The notes beneath the pieces are model-generated. The model worked only from the letters and a program-made list of their open reading frames with translations, had not been told where the DNA came from and ran no database searches. The translations under genes were made by a program, and so were the position numbers. 64,000 nt of DNA, taken from positions 62,001-126,000 of the forward strand of contig DASRBN010000039.1 in NCBI GenBank assembly GCA_035653615.1. The letters are read 5' to 3'. The first letter of the stretch is position 1. Each line of letters starts with the position of its first letter. Positions 50,124-59,006 of this stretch are shown piece by piece. The stretch is from Ktedonobacteraceae bacterium. Lineage in GTDB: Bacteria; Chloroflexota; Ktedonobacteria; Ktedonobacterales; Ktedonobacteraceae.

Positions 50124-50675
50124 TCAACTCTGTTCATCTATCTGCTTTAATTCCTCCGTGATCTTCTGCCTTTGCATACGACGCTTGCGGGCTCGTTCTA
50201 TGATCGCCTTTTCTGTATCATTGGCAGGCACAAGCGGAGGTACAGGCGTTGGTTTGCGATTGGCGTCCAGAGCTACATAAATGACGTAGCTGCTGGCAAT
50301 ATGGCGAACATCCCCCGTGATTAAGTCTTCGGCCATCACTTCTACGCCCACTTCCATGCTGGTGCGTCCGACATAGTTCATTTCGCAGTTGATAGAAACA
50401 ACGTTGCCGATGTAGGCGGGAGCCAGAAAATCGAACGCCTCTACTCGTGCTGTGACCACAGTGGGATTCTGACTGTGTTTGATCGCTACAATAGCTGCCG
50501 CCTCGTCAACCATGCGCATAATCACACCTCCATGCACATTACCATGCGCATTCGCGTCGATCAGCTCCATAAGCCGGCGCGTGGTACTTCGCGAGTACGC
50601 GATACTCCTCCCCTGCGTCACATCGACTTCAGGAAAAGCCTGCTGCCTGTTTGCCAGTTTCTCGAATGGATTCAT
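50124..50675 (-). CDS. Acyl-CoA thioesterase, hotdog fold (YciA/BACH type)
   Basis: A 183-residue single hotdog domain. RRLMELIDANAHGNVHGGVIMRMVDEAAAIVA contains the N-x-HG-G-x4-D-E pattern of YciA-like acyl-CoA thioesterases (catalytic Asn or Asp near 42-57), and VVTARVEAFDFLAPAYIGNVV is the following typical strand pair. A basic tail (ARKRRMQRQKITEELKQIDEQ) ends the protein. It hydrolyses acyl-CoA; chain length not inferable. The ATG has a weak ribosome site (AAGAAAG region). Single gene. Confidence 0.88.
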   Translation of the reverse strand: MNPFEKLANRQQAFPEVDVTQGRSIAYSRSTTRRLMELIDANAHGNVHGGVIMRMVDEAAAIVAIKHSQNPTVVTARVEAFDFLAPAYIGNVVSINCEMNYVGRTSMEVGVEVMAEDLITGDVRHIASSYVIYVALDANRKPTPVPPLVPANDTEKAIIERARKRRMQRQKITEELKQIDEQS

Positions 50676-51004
50676 ACCGCTTTCTTCACCTCAAGAACAT
50701 ATGCTTCTCTAACTTTTCTCTATTATGCCACCCTGGTAGCAACCTTTCCAATGAAGCTCTCCATTTTTAGGTGCATAGCATCCTGGCAATGAAGCCGTCA
50801 AACTCAATAACGAGGAAGCGGCAAGAAACTAATAGCGAGTGGTGAAATGGGTCATATGACACTCATCTATTGCATTGAACATGACGTAAGCTCTATGCGA
50901 GGTACTCTCTCAGCTCTATTAGAATACGCGTGTATTATTCATTTGTATTATTCAAGATGAGTTTGCCTCTCTTGAGGGGCAGATTCATTCAAAGGAAGTG
51001 TCAT
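50676..51004. other. 329-base spacer with operator-like palindromes
   Basis: It holds the left arm of a 16-bp inverted repeat (50848-50863) and A+T-rich DNA near 50925-50955. No gene is supported. A divergent promoter pair is expected for the thioesterase and the giant membrane protein genes. Confidence 0.5.
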
Positions 51005-51012
51005 ATGACCCA
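50848..51012. promoter_or_regulatory. 16-bp inverted repeat, one arm over the start codon
   Basis: TGGGTCATATGACACT (50848-50863) and AGTGTCATATGACCCA (50997-51012) are perfect complements 133 bases apart. Each arm contains the 10-bp palindrome GTCATATGAC. The right arm spans the ATG (51005) of the next gene. Confidence 0.65.
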
Positions 51013-54000
51013 GATGTCTGTATCGCACTGTGATAGTTGCGGTTTGACAATCAATCCGCAGGCGGGGGAGAATTGTCCTCGCTGTGGCTATCCGGTCGAT
51101 CCTTCAAAAGAAGAGCAATTTCTAGAGGCAGCAATACATGATCTTCAACGTGTTGCCAGGTACGGAGGAGCTAATCTCACCGTCGCCGGACTGATACAAC
51201 GTTATCAATCCCGCCTCAACTACTTGCAAGTTTTCGGGACAAAAGCCGCTATAGCCACTACTGCTCCAATCCTTTCAGTAGAAGGTGGGCCGGCCAATAT
51301 GCCATTGACGAACCCATTTGCAACTCCCGTGCAGGAGGTTGCAATCGGACCGGTTTCGCCTCCAACTTCAACTTCACCGGTTCCAGAGCCGGCCGGCGAA
51401 AGACCTCGCGGCGTCTTTTCCTGGCGGGCGTTCTTTGCGGATCAGGCCATCAATATTGTTGCCTCGCTCGGCGCATTTCTGATACTTGTAGGCTCACTCA
51501 GTTTCGTCGTTACTACCAATAACCCCTGGAGTTCCTTCCTTATCCTGTTTATTGTCCAGGCAGTTTTCGGCAGCACCGGTATTATCACATATCGTTACCC
51601 CACCTTCCGCGTCGTTGCGATCATTTACACCGTCATCTTCGCGCTCCTGGTTCCACTGGTCAGCTTCTCTGCTTACAGATTAGCCGCGGGAAATCTGATC
51701 CCGCTCAGTGTGCCTACGTTAGTGGCTATTGCAGCCATCTATGCCGCCGTTGTCTATATCCTGCTGGCAATCTATCAACGGGCAACGACATTTGCTTACC
51801 CAGGCATGGCATCTCTACTCCTGGCAGACCTTGCCATTGCCGATGCCTTTCATGCTGGCGTCTGGTGGTGGCCCAGCGCCCTGATGGTACTGGCTTTTCT
51901 AACGATCATCTCTATCCATCCTACCTCTTACAACCGGCTTTTTAGTGACAGGACCGCTGTGCTGCTTATTCCAGTGCGCGTTTTGATGTATACGATAGTT
52001 ATCGTCGCGGTATGCTTCATTTTCTCTATTCTGCTGCTTTCCAACGCAAATCTCTTTCCTACAGGGCAGGCAGCCGAAGTGCGCTATTCAATCCTGGTCA
52101 TGTCGCTGCTCCTCTTGTTGTGGACCTCCCTCGCGCTCTGGCTAAGCGGGCAGACGAAATGGACATTGCTCATTGCATACCTGTTCCTGGCAAGCGTGCT
52201 AGCCTTTTGCTATGCCCTCGGTTTGCAGCCAATAGGATACACACTGGCTCTTACCGGCCTTGCCCTTTTCTATCATGGCATTAGTCGTTTCGCGAATCGC
52301 AGACTCCAGCCATTTGGCCTCCTGAGTATTGGTTTGGATCAGCTCGCGCTGGTGCTGGCATTTATCCTACCTTTTATCGCCTCACCATGGTTACTCTTCC
52401 AACTCCTGTTTAGAGCGTATGGCGTCTCTACCGACGCGCCTTTTGTTTTCAAGGCAAGCTGGCAGACGGTAGCGGAACTGCTTGCAGTAGGATGTGGACT
52501 TCTCCTTACAGTAAGCATCACCTTCAGGCGAGCTGGCTTGCGTAAAACGCCGGTCAAAGCTGCCTGGTGCTGGTTGCTCCTCCTGACCGGCTTCTTGCTC
52601 ACTTGTGAGTACAGTATTGTAGTGCTCGCGCTGAATATCACTCCAGCGTGGCCTTTCTTTGGCCTGGCACTTGTTCTGGTCGCTTCCACTGTCTTTGTTC
52701 GCCGGCGTATAGGGGCAGCATGGGCTAATCCCCTGGATGTCGCCGCATTGATCGAAATGGTTTTTACCCTGATCCTTAGCCTGACTTTGAATGAAAACGC
52801 TATCATCACACTATTGCTCCTCTTTGCCGCGCTGACATACGCTGTTCTGATCTACCAGCGCCGTTCAGAATGGCTATTCTTGCCGCTCGTTTTTGCGATC
52901 CTGGCATTACCACCTCTTGAAAGCCGTCCAATTGTGATGCTGGTCATGGGCGTAGTGCTGCCACCCGCATCTGTCGCTGTTCGTCGCTTCATCTCTGAAA
53001 GAAGGAATGTTTCTCAGCCCGGTCAAACCTCGAATATGCGGCTGACAGGTTTGTGGGAATGGCCACTGCTGGGTATAGCATTGCTCTATAGCATCGTCTT
53101 CTCGATACATGACATATATGCTGCTACAAGTACTGTGCAGGAGGTAGCGGGCCTGGCATTTCCTGTCGGGGTGGAGATTGCCCTCCTGGCGCTCAGCTGG
53201 TATGGATCTGCCGCTGCCGCACGGGTAAAAGTATGGCTCATCCCATCTATAGTTTTTGCCCTCGGCGCTGTACTTATCCCCAGCAATTCTTTCTGGGCAC
53301 TGGTCGTGCTGACGCCGCTGACTGCTTTACTCGCTATGGGAATCAATCGTTTTGCGGGCAGAGATTGGGCGTTGCCATTAGCGATTGTAGCCATTCCTGG
53401 CGCTGTGATGACCGGTTACACGGCAGGGATACAGCATCACCAGTCAATATTGCCCTGGGTACTGCTGGGTTATGCCGTACTTGCTCTGCTCATCATGCTG
53501 GTGGAGCGCTTGCCTGAAAAGCTCGTGTTTCCGGTAGCTCTGGTAGCCTGGAGCATTGCTGTCTGGCAGCCGCCTCTATCAAATGTCCAATTGATGATTT
53601 CCTATAGCCTGCTGTGCGCGCTGATCTTTGCGTCACAATACATCTGGAGAGTAATTCCACCGGCAGCCAACAGAATTCCTGCGCCGGTTGTACACACTGT
53701 CCTTGGTATAGGTGGACAGGTAGTAGTCATACTCTACATTATCGCGCAGGGTGGGCTTTTTGCCAGTTCCGGGCTGCTGGCACATGTTGGGGCCGGGGCG
53801 CTGCTCGAGTTGGCAATCCTGCTGTTCTGGTATGGAAGTGTGCATAGCGGAAATATCAAGCGCCTGCTTGCCACTGAAAGCGATGCAGGGAAACGCGAAG
53901 CACGCCTATCCCAGGCCATAAGAGTGCGTCACTGGTGCAATTACGGAGCCGGATTACTGCTTGCATTGGTGGTCAGCTGGGAGCTTTCGGCATTTCACCA

Positions 54001-54475
54001 GACCCGGCTTGACCTGTTATCCATTGCTCCTGCCAGCTACCTCTTAGTAGTCGCGCCATTCTTACCGCGTGATGAGGTATTGCCACAACGACACAGGGTG
54101 GGGCAACTTGTCTCATTCCTGGGTGCCGTTCTTCTCCTCTTGCCATCATTGTGGTTGAGCTTTAACGATAGCAACCTGTTGTCAACACTCATCCTCCTGA
54201 GCGAAGCGCTGGCCTTGCTGGCCCTGGGAATTGTGACGCGTGTACGAAACCAGGCATTACCAGATTCAACCGGCGTTGATAACTTCACTTCCTCCACGCT
54301 GGTCTACGCGGGCGTTAGTATGATTATTGTAGGAGCTATGCGCGCCTTATTCTTAACAGGGCAGGGTGTTCCCGTCGTATTAACATCTGGCGGATTGATC
54401 CTGATCGCCTTTGCTACCGGTTTGAAGCTGGCGAGCAATCGTTTCCTGGCAGGTAAGGAGTCTAAGTCCTTATAA
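51005..54475 (+). CDS. Giant polytopic membrane protein with N-terminal zinc ribbon
   Basis: A 1156-residue protein. It starts with a zinc ribbon (C-D-S-C...C-P-R-C within the first 35 residues), then a short helical region and a P/T-rich linker to about residue 135. The rest is about 30 hydrophobic segments separated by short basic loops (NRRLQPF, RRIGA, RRFISERRN). The architecture matches the very large zinc-ribbon membrane proteins of actinobacteria and Ktedonobacteria (the SCO7613 C-terminal type), function unknown. It is not an obvious transporter. AAGGAAG, six bases before, and a palindrome over the start codon suggest controlled translation. Ends KESKSL. Confidence 0.85.
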   Translation: MTQMSVSHCDSCGLTINPQAGENCPRCGYPVDPSKEEQFLEAAIHDLQRVARYGGANLTVAGLIQRYQSRLNYLQVFGTKAAIATTAPILSVEGGPANMPLTNPFATPVQEVAIGPVSPPTSTSPVPEPAGERPRGVFSWRAFFADQAINIVASLGAFLILVGSLSFVVTTNNPWSSFLILFIVQAVFGSTGIITYRYPTFRVVAIIYTVIFALLVPLVSFSAYRLAAGNLIPLSVPTLVAIAAIYAAVVYILLAIYQRATTFAYPGMASLLLADLAIADAFHAGVWWWPSALMVLAFLTIISIHPTSYNRLFSDRTAVLLIPVRVLMYTIVIVAVCFIFSILLLSNANLFPTGQAAEVRYSILVMSLLLLLWTSLALWLSGQTKWTLLIAYLFLASVLAFCYALGLQPIGYTLALTGLALFYHGISRFANRRLQPFGLLSIGLDQLALVLAFILPFIASPWLLFQLLFRAYGVSTDAPFVFKASWQTVAELLAVGCGLLLTVSITFRRAGLRKTPVKAAWCWLLLLTGFLLTCEYSIVVLALNITPAWPFFGLALVLVASTVFVRRRIGAAWANPLDVAALIEMVFTLILSLTLNENAIITLLLLFAALTYAVLIYQRRSEWLFLPLVFAILALPPLESRPIVMLVMGVVLPPASVAVRRFISERRNVSQPGQTSNMRLTGLWEWPLLGIALLYSIVFSIHDIYAATSTVQEVAGLAFPVGVEIALLALSWYGSAAAARVKVWLIPSIVFALGAVLIPSNSFWALVVLTPLTALLAMGINRFAGRDWALPLAIVAIPGAVMTGYTAGIQHHQSILPWVLLGYAVLALLIMLVERLPEKLVFPVALVAWSIAVWQPPLSNVQLMISYSLLCALIFASQYIWRVIPPAANRIPAPVVHTVLGIGGQVVVILYIIAQGGLFASSGLLAHVGAGALLELAILLFWYGSVHSGNIKRLLATESDAGKREARLSQAIRVRHWCNYGAGLLLALVVSWELSAFHQTRLDLLSIAPASYLLVVAPFLPRDEVLPQRHRVGQLVSFLGAVLLLLPSLWLSFNDSNLLSTLILLSEALALLALGIVTRVRNQALPDSTGVDNFTSSTLVYAGVSMIIVGAMRALFLTGQGVPVVLTSGGLILIAFATGLKLASNRFLAGKESKSL

Positions 54476-54552
54476 ATGCTACATTGCTGATTGTTATGAT
54501 AATTTCCTTCCCTTGTGGTATGATGGTGTCAAGTCAATAAGAGGAGGAAATT

Positions 54553-55383
54553 ATGGAGCTTTCGCTACGACTTGATACGCTCGGCCTTGTGGAAATGCGT
54601 TACTTGCGGAGTAGGGAACGGTATAGGGACTGGCCCCCTTTTCTCCTGATGGCGGCATCGCGGCAGGCACGTATTCTGGCATACTTGAGCCGGGAAGCCG
54701 TCGATCAACTGCACCAGCAGGTTCTGGCAGTGGAGGAAGCAACCGGCTTAGGAATTGAAGATGGGGATGAGGAGGAAGATGACGAGATTGAGAATGATGA
54801 GCTGGCCGGGCACGAAGAAGGTAGCCAGACCGATCCAGAGGGCGACGACTTTTCACCTGCCTTTGCCCAGGCTCTTGAGCGTCTGAACGACCTGGCTCGC
54901 CAGCGTTTACCTGATGCGGCGAGTACTACGAATACTCCCGGCGAAGAATTAAGCGCCATAACTGAGAACGAGCTATCAATCGGAGATGAAGAGGATGCCC
55001 TTGAACAATTGCAAGATGCTTTTGTCCAGATGATGGAGGTCGTGCGCGAACTTGCCGAGGAACTCTCGACCGATGCGCTCAAACTCACCACCCGCTTTCG
55101 CTGTGCTCGCACCGATATCTTCTTCACTCAAGCCGATCCAACCGAAGAAGAGGATGAAGAGGATGAGGATGAATCCGCTGAAGAGCGGGGAGAAGAGAGC
55201 ATAATGCCGGTCGAAGTTGAACTGGCGCTGGTCTTGCGCCTGTATGAAGAAGGCCGGGCCAAAGCCGATGATCTTCCGGCCATTGAGCTTCAGCTGGATG
55301 TGGACGACTTCGAACATTTGCACGAATCGCTTGATGTTGCTCTTGAGCGCGATAGGCGCAGCCGTCGCCGTCGCGGTTCATGA
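54553..55383 (+). CDS. Unknown highly acidic protein
   Basis: A 276-residue soluble protein. The first 65 residues look folded (MELSLRLDTLGLVEMRYL...AYLSREAVDQLHQQVLAVEEATG). Two long acidic runs follow, about 72-100 (DEEEDDEIEND) and 195-215 (EEEDEEDEDESAEERGEE). A central helical block (EDALEQLQDAFVQMMEVVRELAEELS) and a C-terminal folded segment end in a basic RRSRRRRGS. No family recognised. AAGAGGAGGAAATT before the ATG is a strong site. The basic tip and acidic runs suggest a histone-like or ribosome- or RNA polymerase-associated factor, pure inference. It precedes the S9 peptidase by 85 bases. Confidence 0.78.
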   Translation: MELSLRLDTLGLVEMRYLRSRERYRDWPPFLLMAASRQARILAYLSREAVDQLHQQVLAVEEATGLGIEDGDEEEDDEIENDELAGHEEGSQTDPEGDDFSPAFAQALERLNDLARQRLPDAASTTNTPGEELSAITENELSIGDEEDALEQLQDAFVQMMEVVRELAEELSTDALKLTTRFRCARTDIFFTQADPTEEEDEEDEDESAEERGEESIMPVEVELALVLRLYEEGRAKADDLPAIELQLDVDDFEHLHESLDVALERDRRSRRRRGS

Positions 55384-55467
55384 AAATACCAGGGTGGTTC
55401 TCGGTGCCAGAATTACCCTGCTTCCATTCGTTTGAGAAACTAGAAAAAGAGGATGAGGAAAATATCT

Positions 55468-57513
55468 ATGTCTGCTGACTTACGCGATATCACTATTGAG
55501 GATCTCTACCAGTTCAAGTTCGTGGCCAGGCCACGTATTTCGCCCGATGGACAGCGAGTAGCTTTCGTTGTCACCACCATTGATAAGCGCAACTACGAGT
55601 ACCGTTCTTCGATCTGGGTGGTTGCCGCAGAGGGTGGCGAGGCGAAGCGTTTTACCTATGGCGATGGTAATGCCAATAGCCCCTGTTGGTCTCCTGATGG
55701 CCGCTGGCTGGCCTTTGTCTCCGAGCGCAAAGGCGAGACGACCGGTAAGAGCGAGAAAGGACAGAAAGATCTGGGCAAGGATAAACCCCAGATCTGGCTT
55801 ATTCCTACAGATGGCGGCGAAGCTCGCCAGCTGACCTTCATGCAGCACGGCGCGTCTAACCCGGTCTGGTCGCCGGATAGCAAGTACCTGCTATTTAACG
55901 CCGAGGTCGGGCCAGCCGATGAGGAAACTGAAGATGGCAAGCCTCTGCCCAAGGCGCGCGTCATAGACCGGCTCTGGTATCGTCTTGATGGCGTCGGCTT
56001 TATCTACGAGAGGCGCAATCACCTGTTCCTGCAGGATATCAACGGTGGCGAGCCGCAGCAACTGACCGATGGGGACTGGGATGATAGCGATCCTGCCTGG
56101 TCGCCTGATGGTTCGCGCATCGCCTTTGTCTCCAGTCGCCGCGATGACCGCTGGCGTCTGCCTGCCCCCGATGTCTATACCATGACTATCGAGAATGGGA
56201 AGGCAGGCACACTCCAATGCCTGACCGATGGCTCGCTTTCTTGCAACTCACCCGCCTGGTCGCCTGATGGGCAAACAATCGCATTTCTGGCCGCCCTCAA
56301 ATTGCGCTCCGGCGGCCATGTCGATGTCTACACGATTGCAGCGAATGCGCAAGAAAGCGCCGCCACATGCCTGACTAAGGAGTTCGAGGGCAGTTTCCAG
56401 GACTGGACGAACAGCGATATGGGCGACGAGCATCTTTCCCCCGCCCCGGCCTGGTCGTCCGATGGCAAAACGCTCTATGAACTGGCCTCGCACCGCGGAG
56501 CCACCCGCATTTTCGCCATACCCATCGAAGGAACTGGCGCACATCCTGCCACGCTGACTCCCGGCGAAGTGCATGTGCGAGACTTTAGCGCCGATAAATC
56601 CGCCGGTAGACTGGCAATGCTGGTCGGCAGTCCAACCAGAGCGCCTGAAATCTATGTGCGTTCAACCGCTTCCAACGGTGAACTGCGCCGTCTGACAGGC
56701 TTCAACGATGAACTGTTCAATTCTCTGGCGCTCGCAACGCCTGAGTATATGTCATATACCGGAGCCGAAGGTTGGCCCATGGACGGCTGGATTCTCAAAC
56801 CACGCAATTTCGACCCCTCGAAGAAATATCCGCTGATCGTGGAAATTCATGGCGGGCCTGCAACGCAGTATGGCTATGGCTTCTTCCATGAGATGCAGGT
56901 GCTGGTCGCTGCCGGTTACGTTGTCCTCTACACCAACCCGCGCGGCAGCATCGGCTATGGGCGCGACTTCTCGCTGGCAGTACGAGGGGCCTGGGGCGAA
57001 AAAGACTCACTGGATATCATGGCCGGGGTGGACGCGCTATTGCAGAAGGGCTACATCGACGAGCAGCGCATGGGCGTCACAGGCGGCAGCTACGGCGGAT
57101 TCATGACGAACTGGCTCATAGGTCACACAGACCGCTTCAAGGCGGCAGTCACCCAGCGCAGTGTCGTCAACCTGGCATCCGACTTCGGCTCCTGCGACTT
57201 CGGCTGGACATTCGCCGATGACGAGCTGGAAACAACCCCCTGGGATGACCTGGATGCCTACATGCACATGTCGCCCATCAAGTATGTGAAGCAGATGCAT
57301 ACGCCCCTGTTGATCTTGCACAGCGAGCAGGACCTGCGCTGCAACATCGAGCAGGCTGAGCAACTTTTCGCGGCCCTGAAATACCTCGGACGCGAAGTGC
57401 TATTTGTGCGCTTCGAGGGCCAGAGCCACGGCCTTTCTCGCGGCGGCCATCCAAAACTCCGCGTCAGGCGGCTGGAGCTTATCCTGGACTGGTTTGAAAA
57501 GTACCTGAAGTAA
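55468..57513 (+). CDS. S9-family peptidase (acylaminoacyl/dipeptidyl-peptidase type)
   Basis: A 681-residue serine peptidase. Residues 1-400 form a WD-like beta-propeller built on TolB repeats (SPDGRWLAFVSERKG, SPDSKYLLFNA, SPDGSRIAFVSSRRD, SPDGQTIAFLA). Residues 430-681 form the alpha/beta hydrolase with S541 in GGSYGG, D622 in HSEQDLRC and H654 in GQSHGLS. No signal peptide, so probably cytoplasmic; it cleaves short peptides after entry through the propeller. ATG 55468 is preferred because GAGGAAAATATCT gives normal spacing. An earlier ATG at 55453 is also possible. Confidence 0.95.
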   Translation: MSADLRDITIEDLYQFKFVARPRISPDGQRVAFVVTTIDKRNYEYRSSIWVVAAEGGEAKRFTYGDGNANSPCWSPDGRWLAFVSERKGETTGKSEKGQKDLGKDKPQIWLIPTDGGEARQLTFMQHGASNPVWSPDSKYLLFNAEVGPADEETEDGKPLPKARVIDRLWYRLDGVGFIYERRNHLFLQDINGGEPQQLTDGDWDDSDPAWSPDGSRIAFVSSRRDDRWRLPAPDVYTMTIENGKAGTLQCLTDGSLSCNSPAWSPDGQTIAFLAALKLRSGGHVDVYTIAANAQESAATCLTKEFEGSFQDWTNSDMGDEHLSPAPAWSSDGKTLYELASHRGATRIFAIPIEGTGAHPATLTPGEVHVRDFSADKSAGRLAMLVGSPTRAPEIYVRSTASNGELRRLTGFNDELFNSLALATPEYMSYTGAEGWPMDGWILKPRNFDPSKKYPLIVEIHGGPATQYGYGFFHEMQVLVAAGYVVLYTNPRGSIGYGRDFSLAVRGAWGEKDSLDIMAGVDALLQKGYIDEQRMGVTGGSYGGFMTNWLIGHTDRFKAAVTQRSVVNLASDFGSCDFGWTFADDELETTPWDDLDAYMHMSPIKYVKQMHTPLLILHSEQDLRCNIEQAEQLFAALKYLGREVLFVRFEGQSHGLSRGGHPKLRVRRLELILDWFEKYLK

Positions 57514-57578
57514 TCTGATGCCTCCATTTGAATACTCGAAACACCTGGGCCTGATTTCACCCGATCAGTTCCAGGCAG

Positions 57579-57630
57579 CATGGAATCGGTTCGGTTTGGG
57601 GAGATTTCTCCACGCCGAACCGATTCCATG
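57579..57630. terminator. Long hairpin after the S9 peptidase gene
   Basis: CATGGAATCGGTTCGG (57579-57594) and CCGAACCGATTCCATG (57615-57630) are perfect complements, with an inner GGAGA-TT-TCTCC. The stem is 16 bp. No U-run follows directly. It may terminate the peptidase transcript. The rest of the spacer (to 57807) holds no supported gene. Confidence 0.7.
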
Positions 57631-57807
57631 TGGCCTATTTGGACAGAATGTCTTTCTGACCAGTACAGAGGGTACCTGTTCAATATCTGGGACTATTTTC
57701 AGCGTAACGGTAATCTACCCTGGGATGAGAACTTAACGCTTTGCGAGTGGGCGAGTACATATATCTTTTGCCTCGACCTCTTACTGCCCTAAAAATACTG
57801 AGGTTCA

Positions 57808-59001
57808 TTATGCTTGCAGCATCCCGATCTTGTCGCTTCCTGCTTCGGTGAACCAGAATGTGTTGTTGCTTCCCTCTACAAGCCCCAACGGCAAACTGCT
57901 GGGTGTGGGAATGGTGTAGTAGGTAAATCGCCCGGTCGCGGGATCAAGACGCGCAAGCACATTTTGAGCAGAAACCGTCATCCAGACGTTGCCCGTGTTT
58001 GAGTCGGCCAGCACTCCATAGAGTCCACCCGAACCACTGCCTGAGCCGCTTACCGTTGGCGCATCATATGTCTTGAACTGGCCGGTCGCTGAATCGAGGC
58101 TCAAGAGCATGGAATTGAAGGTCGTGATCCAGAGCAGGCCGTGAGAGCCGCTCGTAATCTCCATAATCGCGGTATCTTTCGCTGTTGAAACGGTAAAAAA
58201 TTGCATCTGACCTGTTGAAGGATCGAGGCGACCAACGCGGTTTTGACCAGATTCCGTGAACCAGACTATGCCCTGTGAATCGACTGTGATTCCATATGGA
58301 TCGATTGTCTGGATGTTTTGCTTCGTAGCAAGGGGATATTGCCGAATGGAACCGTTGCCTGCATCGAGCCGCCCGATAGCGCCGGCATTCAATTCTGTGA
58401 ACCAGATGTTTCCATTCTTATCAAGCGCAAGATCATTGGGAGCGCTGGGCAACGTGAGCGTTTTGCCGGCATTGCTGGGATCAGGGACAGTGATCGAAGG
58501 CAATTGATAAATCTGGAAACGACCCGTCTTTGGGAAGTAATGTCCAATGTAATCGGCGTATTGCTCTGCGAACCAGATCGTATCATCATCTGCAACTTCC
58601 ACTCCCATCATGCCTGATTGTCCATGGGGCGGCTTTATCTGCTGGAACTTACCTGTATGCGGGTCAAAAACGGCCAGGAAATTCTTGTTCATTTCGCCGA
58701 ACCAGATGCGCCCTTCGTGATCGATGGCAGGCCGCATCAGCCCGCTATTGGTTTGTGGCAGTGCATATTCGTGGAAATTTCCTGTAGCCATAACGGCGGG
58801 AGTGGCGGCTTGCTGGCTGGAAGCGGTCGGAGAATCGATGGGGCCGGTGGCCGAAGATTGGGTGACAGGGTCTCCACAGGCCGCAAGGAGCAGGGAGAGC
58901 AACAGAATGGGAAGAATAGCGGACAAGGCTTTAACATTCCATCGAGGGCGCACCCTGGCGGTCGCCCTGGTCTCTACTGCCCTTTTCATCAGAAATCTCA
59001 T
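57808..59001 (-). CDS. Lipoprotein with Vgb-like beta-propeller (virginiamycin B lyase family)
   Basis: A 397-residue secreted protein. The signal ends in LLLAACGDP (lipobox Cys about 43). A short S/T/Q linker follows, and then six or seven blades of the pattern G-x-I-W-F-T-E-x-x-x-x-x-I-G-R-L-D (for example DSQGIVWFTESGQNRVGRLDP, DKNGNIWFTELNAGAIGRLD). This is the propeller of streptogramin lyase Vgb, but Vgb has particular His/Glu ligands that I cannot assert here. AAGGA nine bases before supports the start at 59001. REP copy 5 lies inside the N-terminal codons, coding part of the basic signal head. Confidence 0.85.
   Translation of the reverse strand: MRFLMKRAVETRATARVRPRWNVKALSAILPILLLSLLLAACGDPVTQSSATGPIDSPTASSQQAATPAVMATGNFHEYALPQTNSGLMRPAIDHEGRIWFGEMNKNFLAVFDPHTGKFQQIKPPHGQSGMMGVEVADDDTIWFAEQYADYIGHYFPKTGRFQIYQLPSITVPDPSNAGKTLTLPSAPNDLALDKNGNIWFTELNAGAIGRLDAGNGSIRQYPLATKQNIQTIDPYGITVDSQGIVWFTESGQNRVGRLDPSTGQMQFFTVSTAKDTAIMEITSGSHGLLWITTFNSMLLSLDSATGQFKTYDAPTVSGSGSGSGGLYGVLADSNTGNVWMTVSAQNVLARLDPATGRFTYYTIPTPSSLPLGLVEGSNNTFWFTEAGSDKIGMLQA
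58946..58967. repeat. REP-like palindrome, copy 5, inside the Vgb-like gene
   Basis: GGGCGCACCCTGGCGGTCGCCC, on the minus strand read within the n-region of the lipoprotein signal peptide. It is the only copy found in a coding sequence. Confidence 0.75.
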
Positions 59002-59006
59002 AGCTA

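Noticed and set aside
57518-57736. 72-codon plus-strand frame in the spacer after the S9 peptidase
   Set aside because: It passes through the perfect hairpin, lacks a ribosome site and has no motif.
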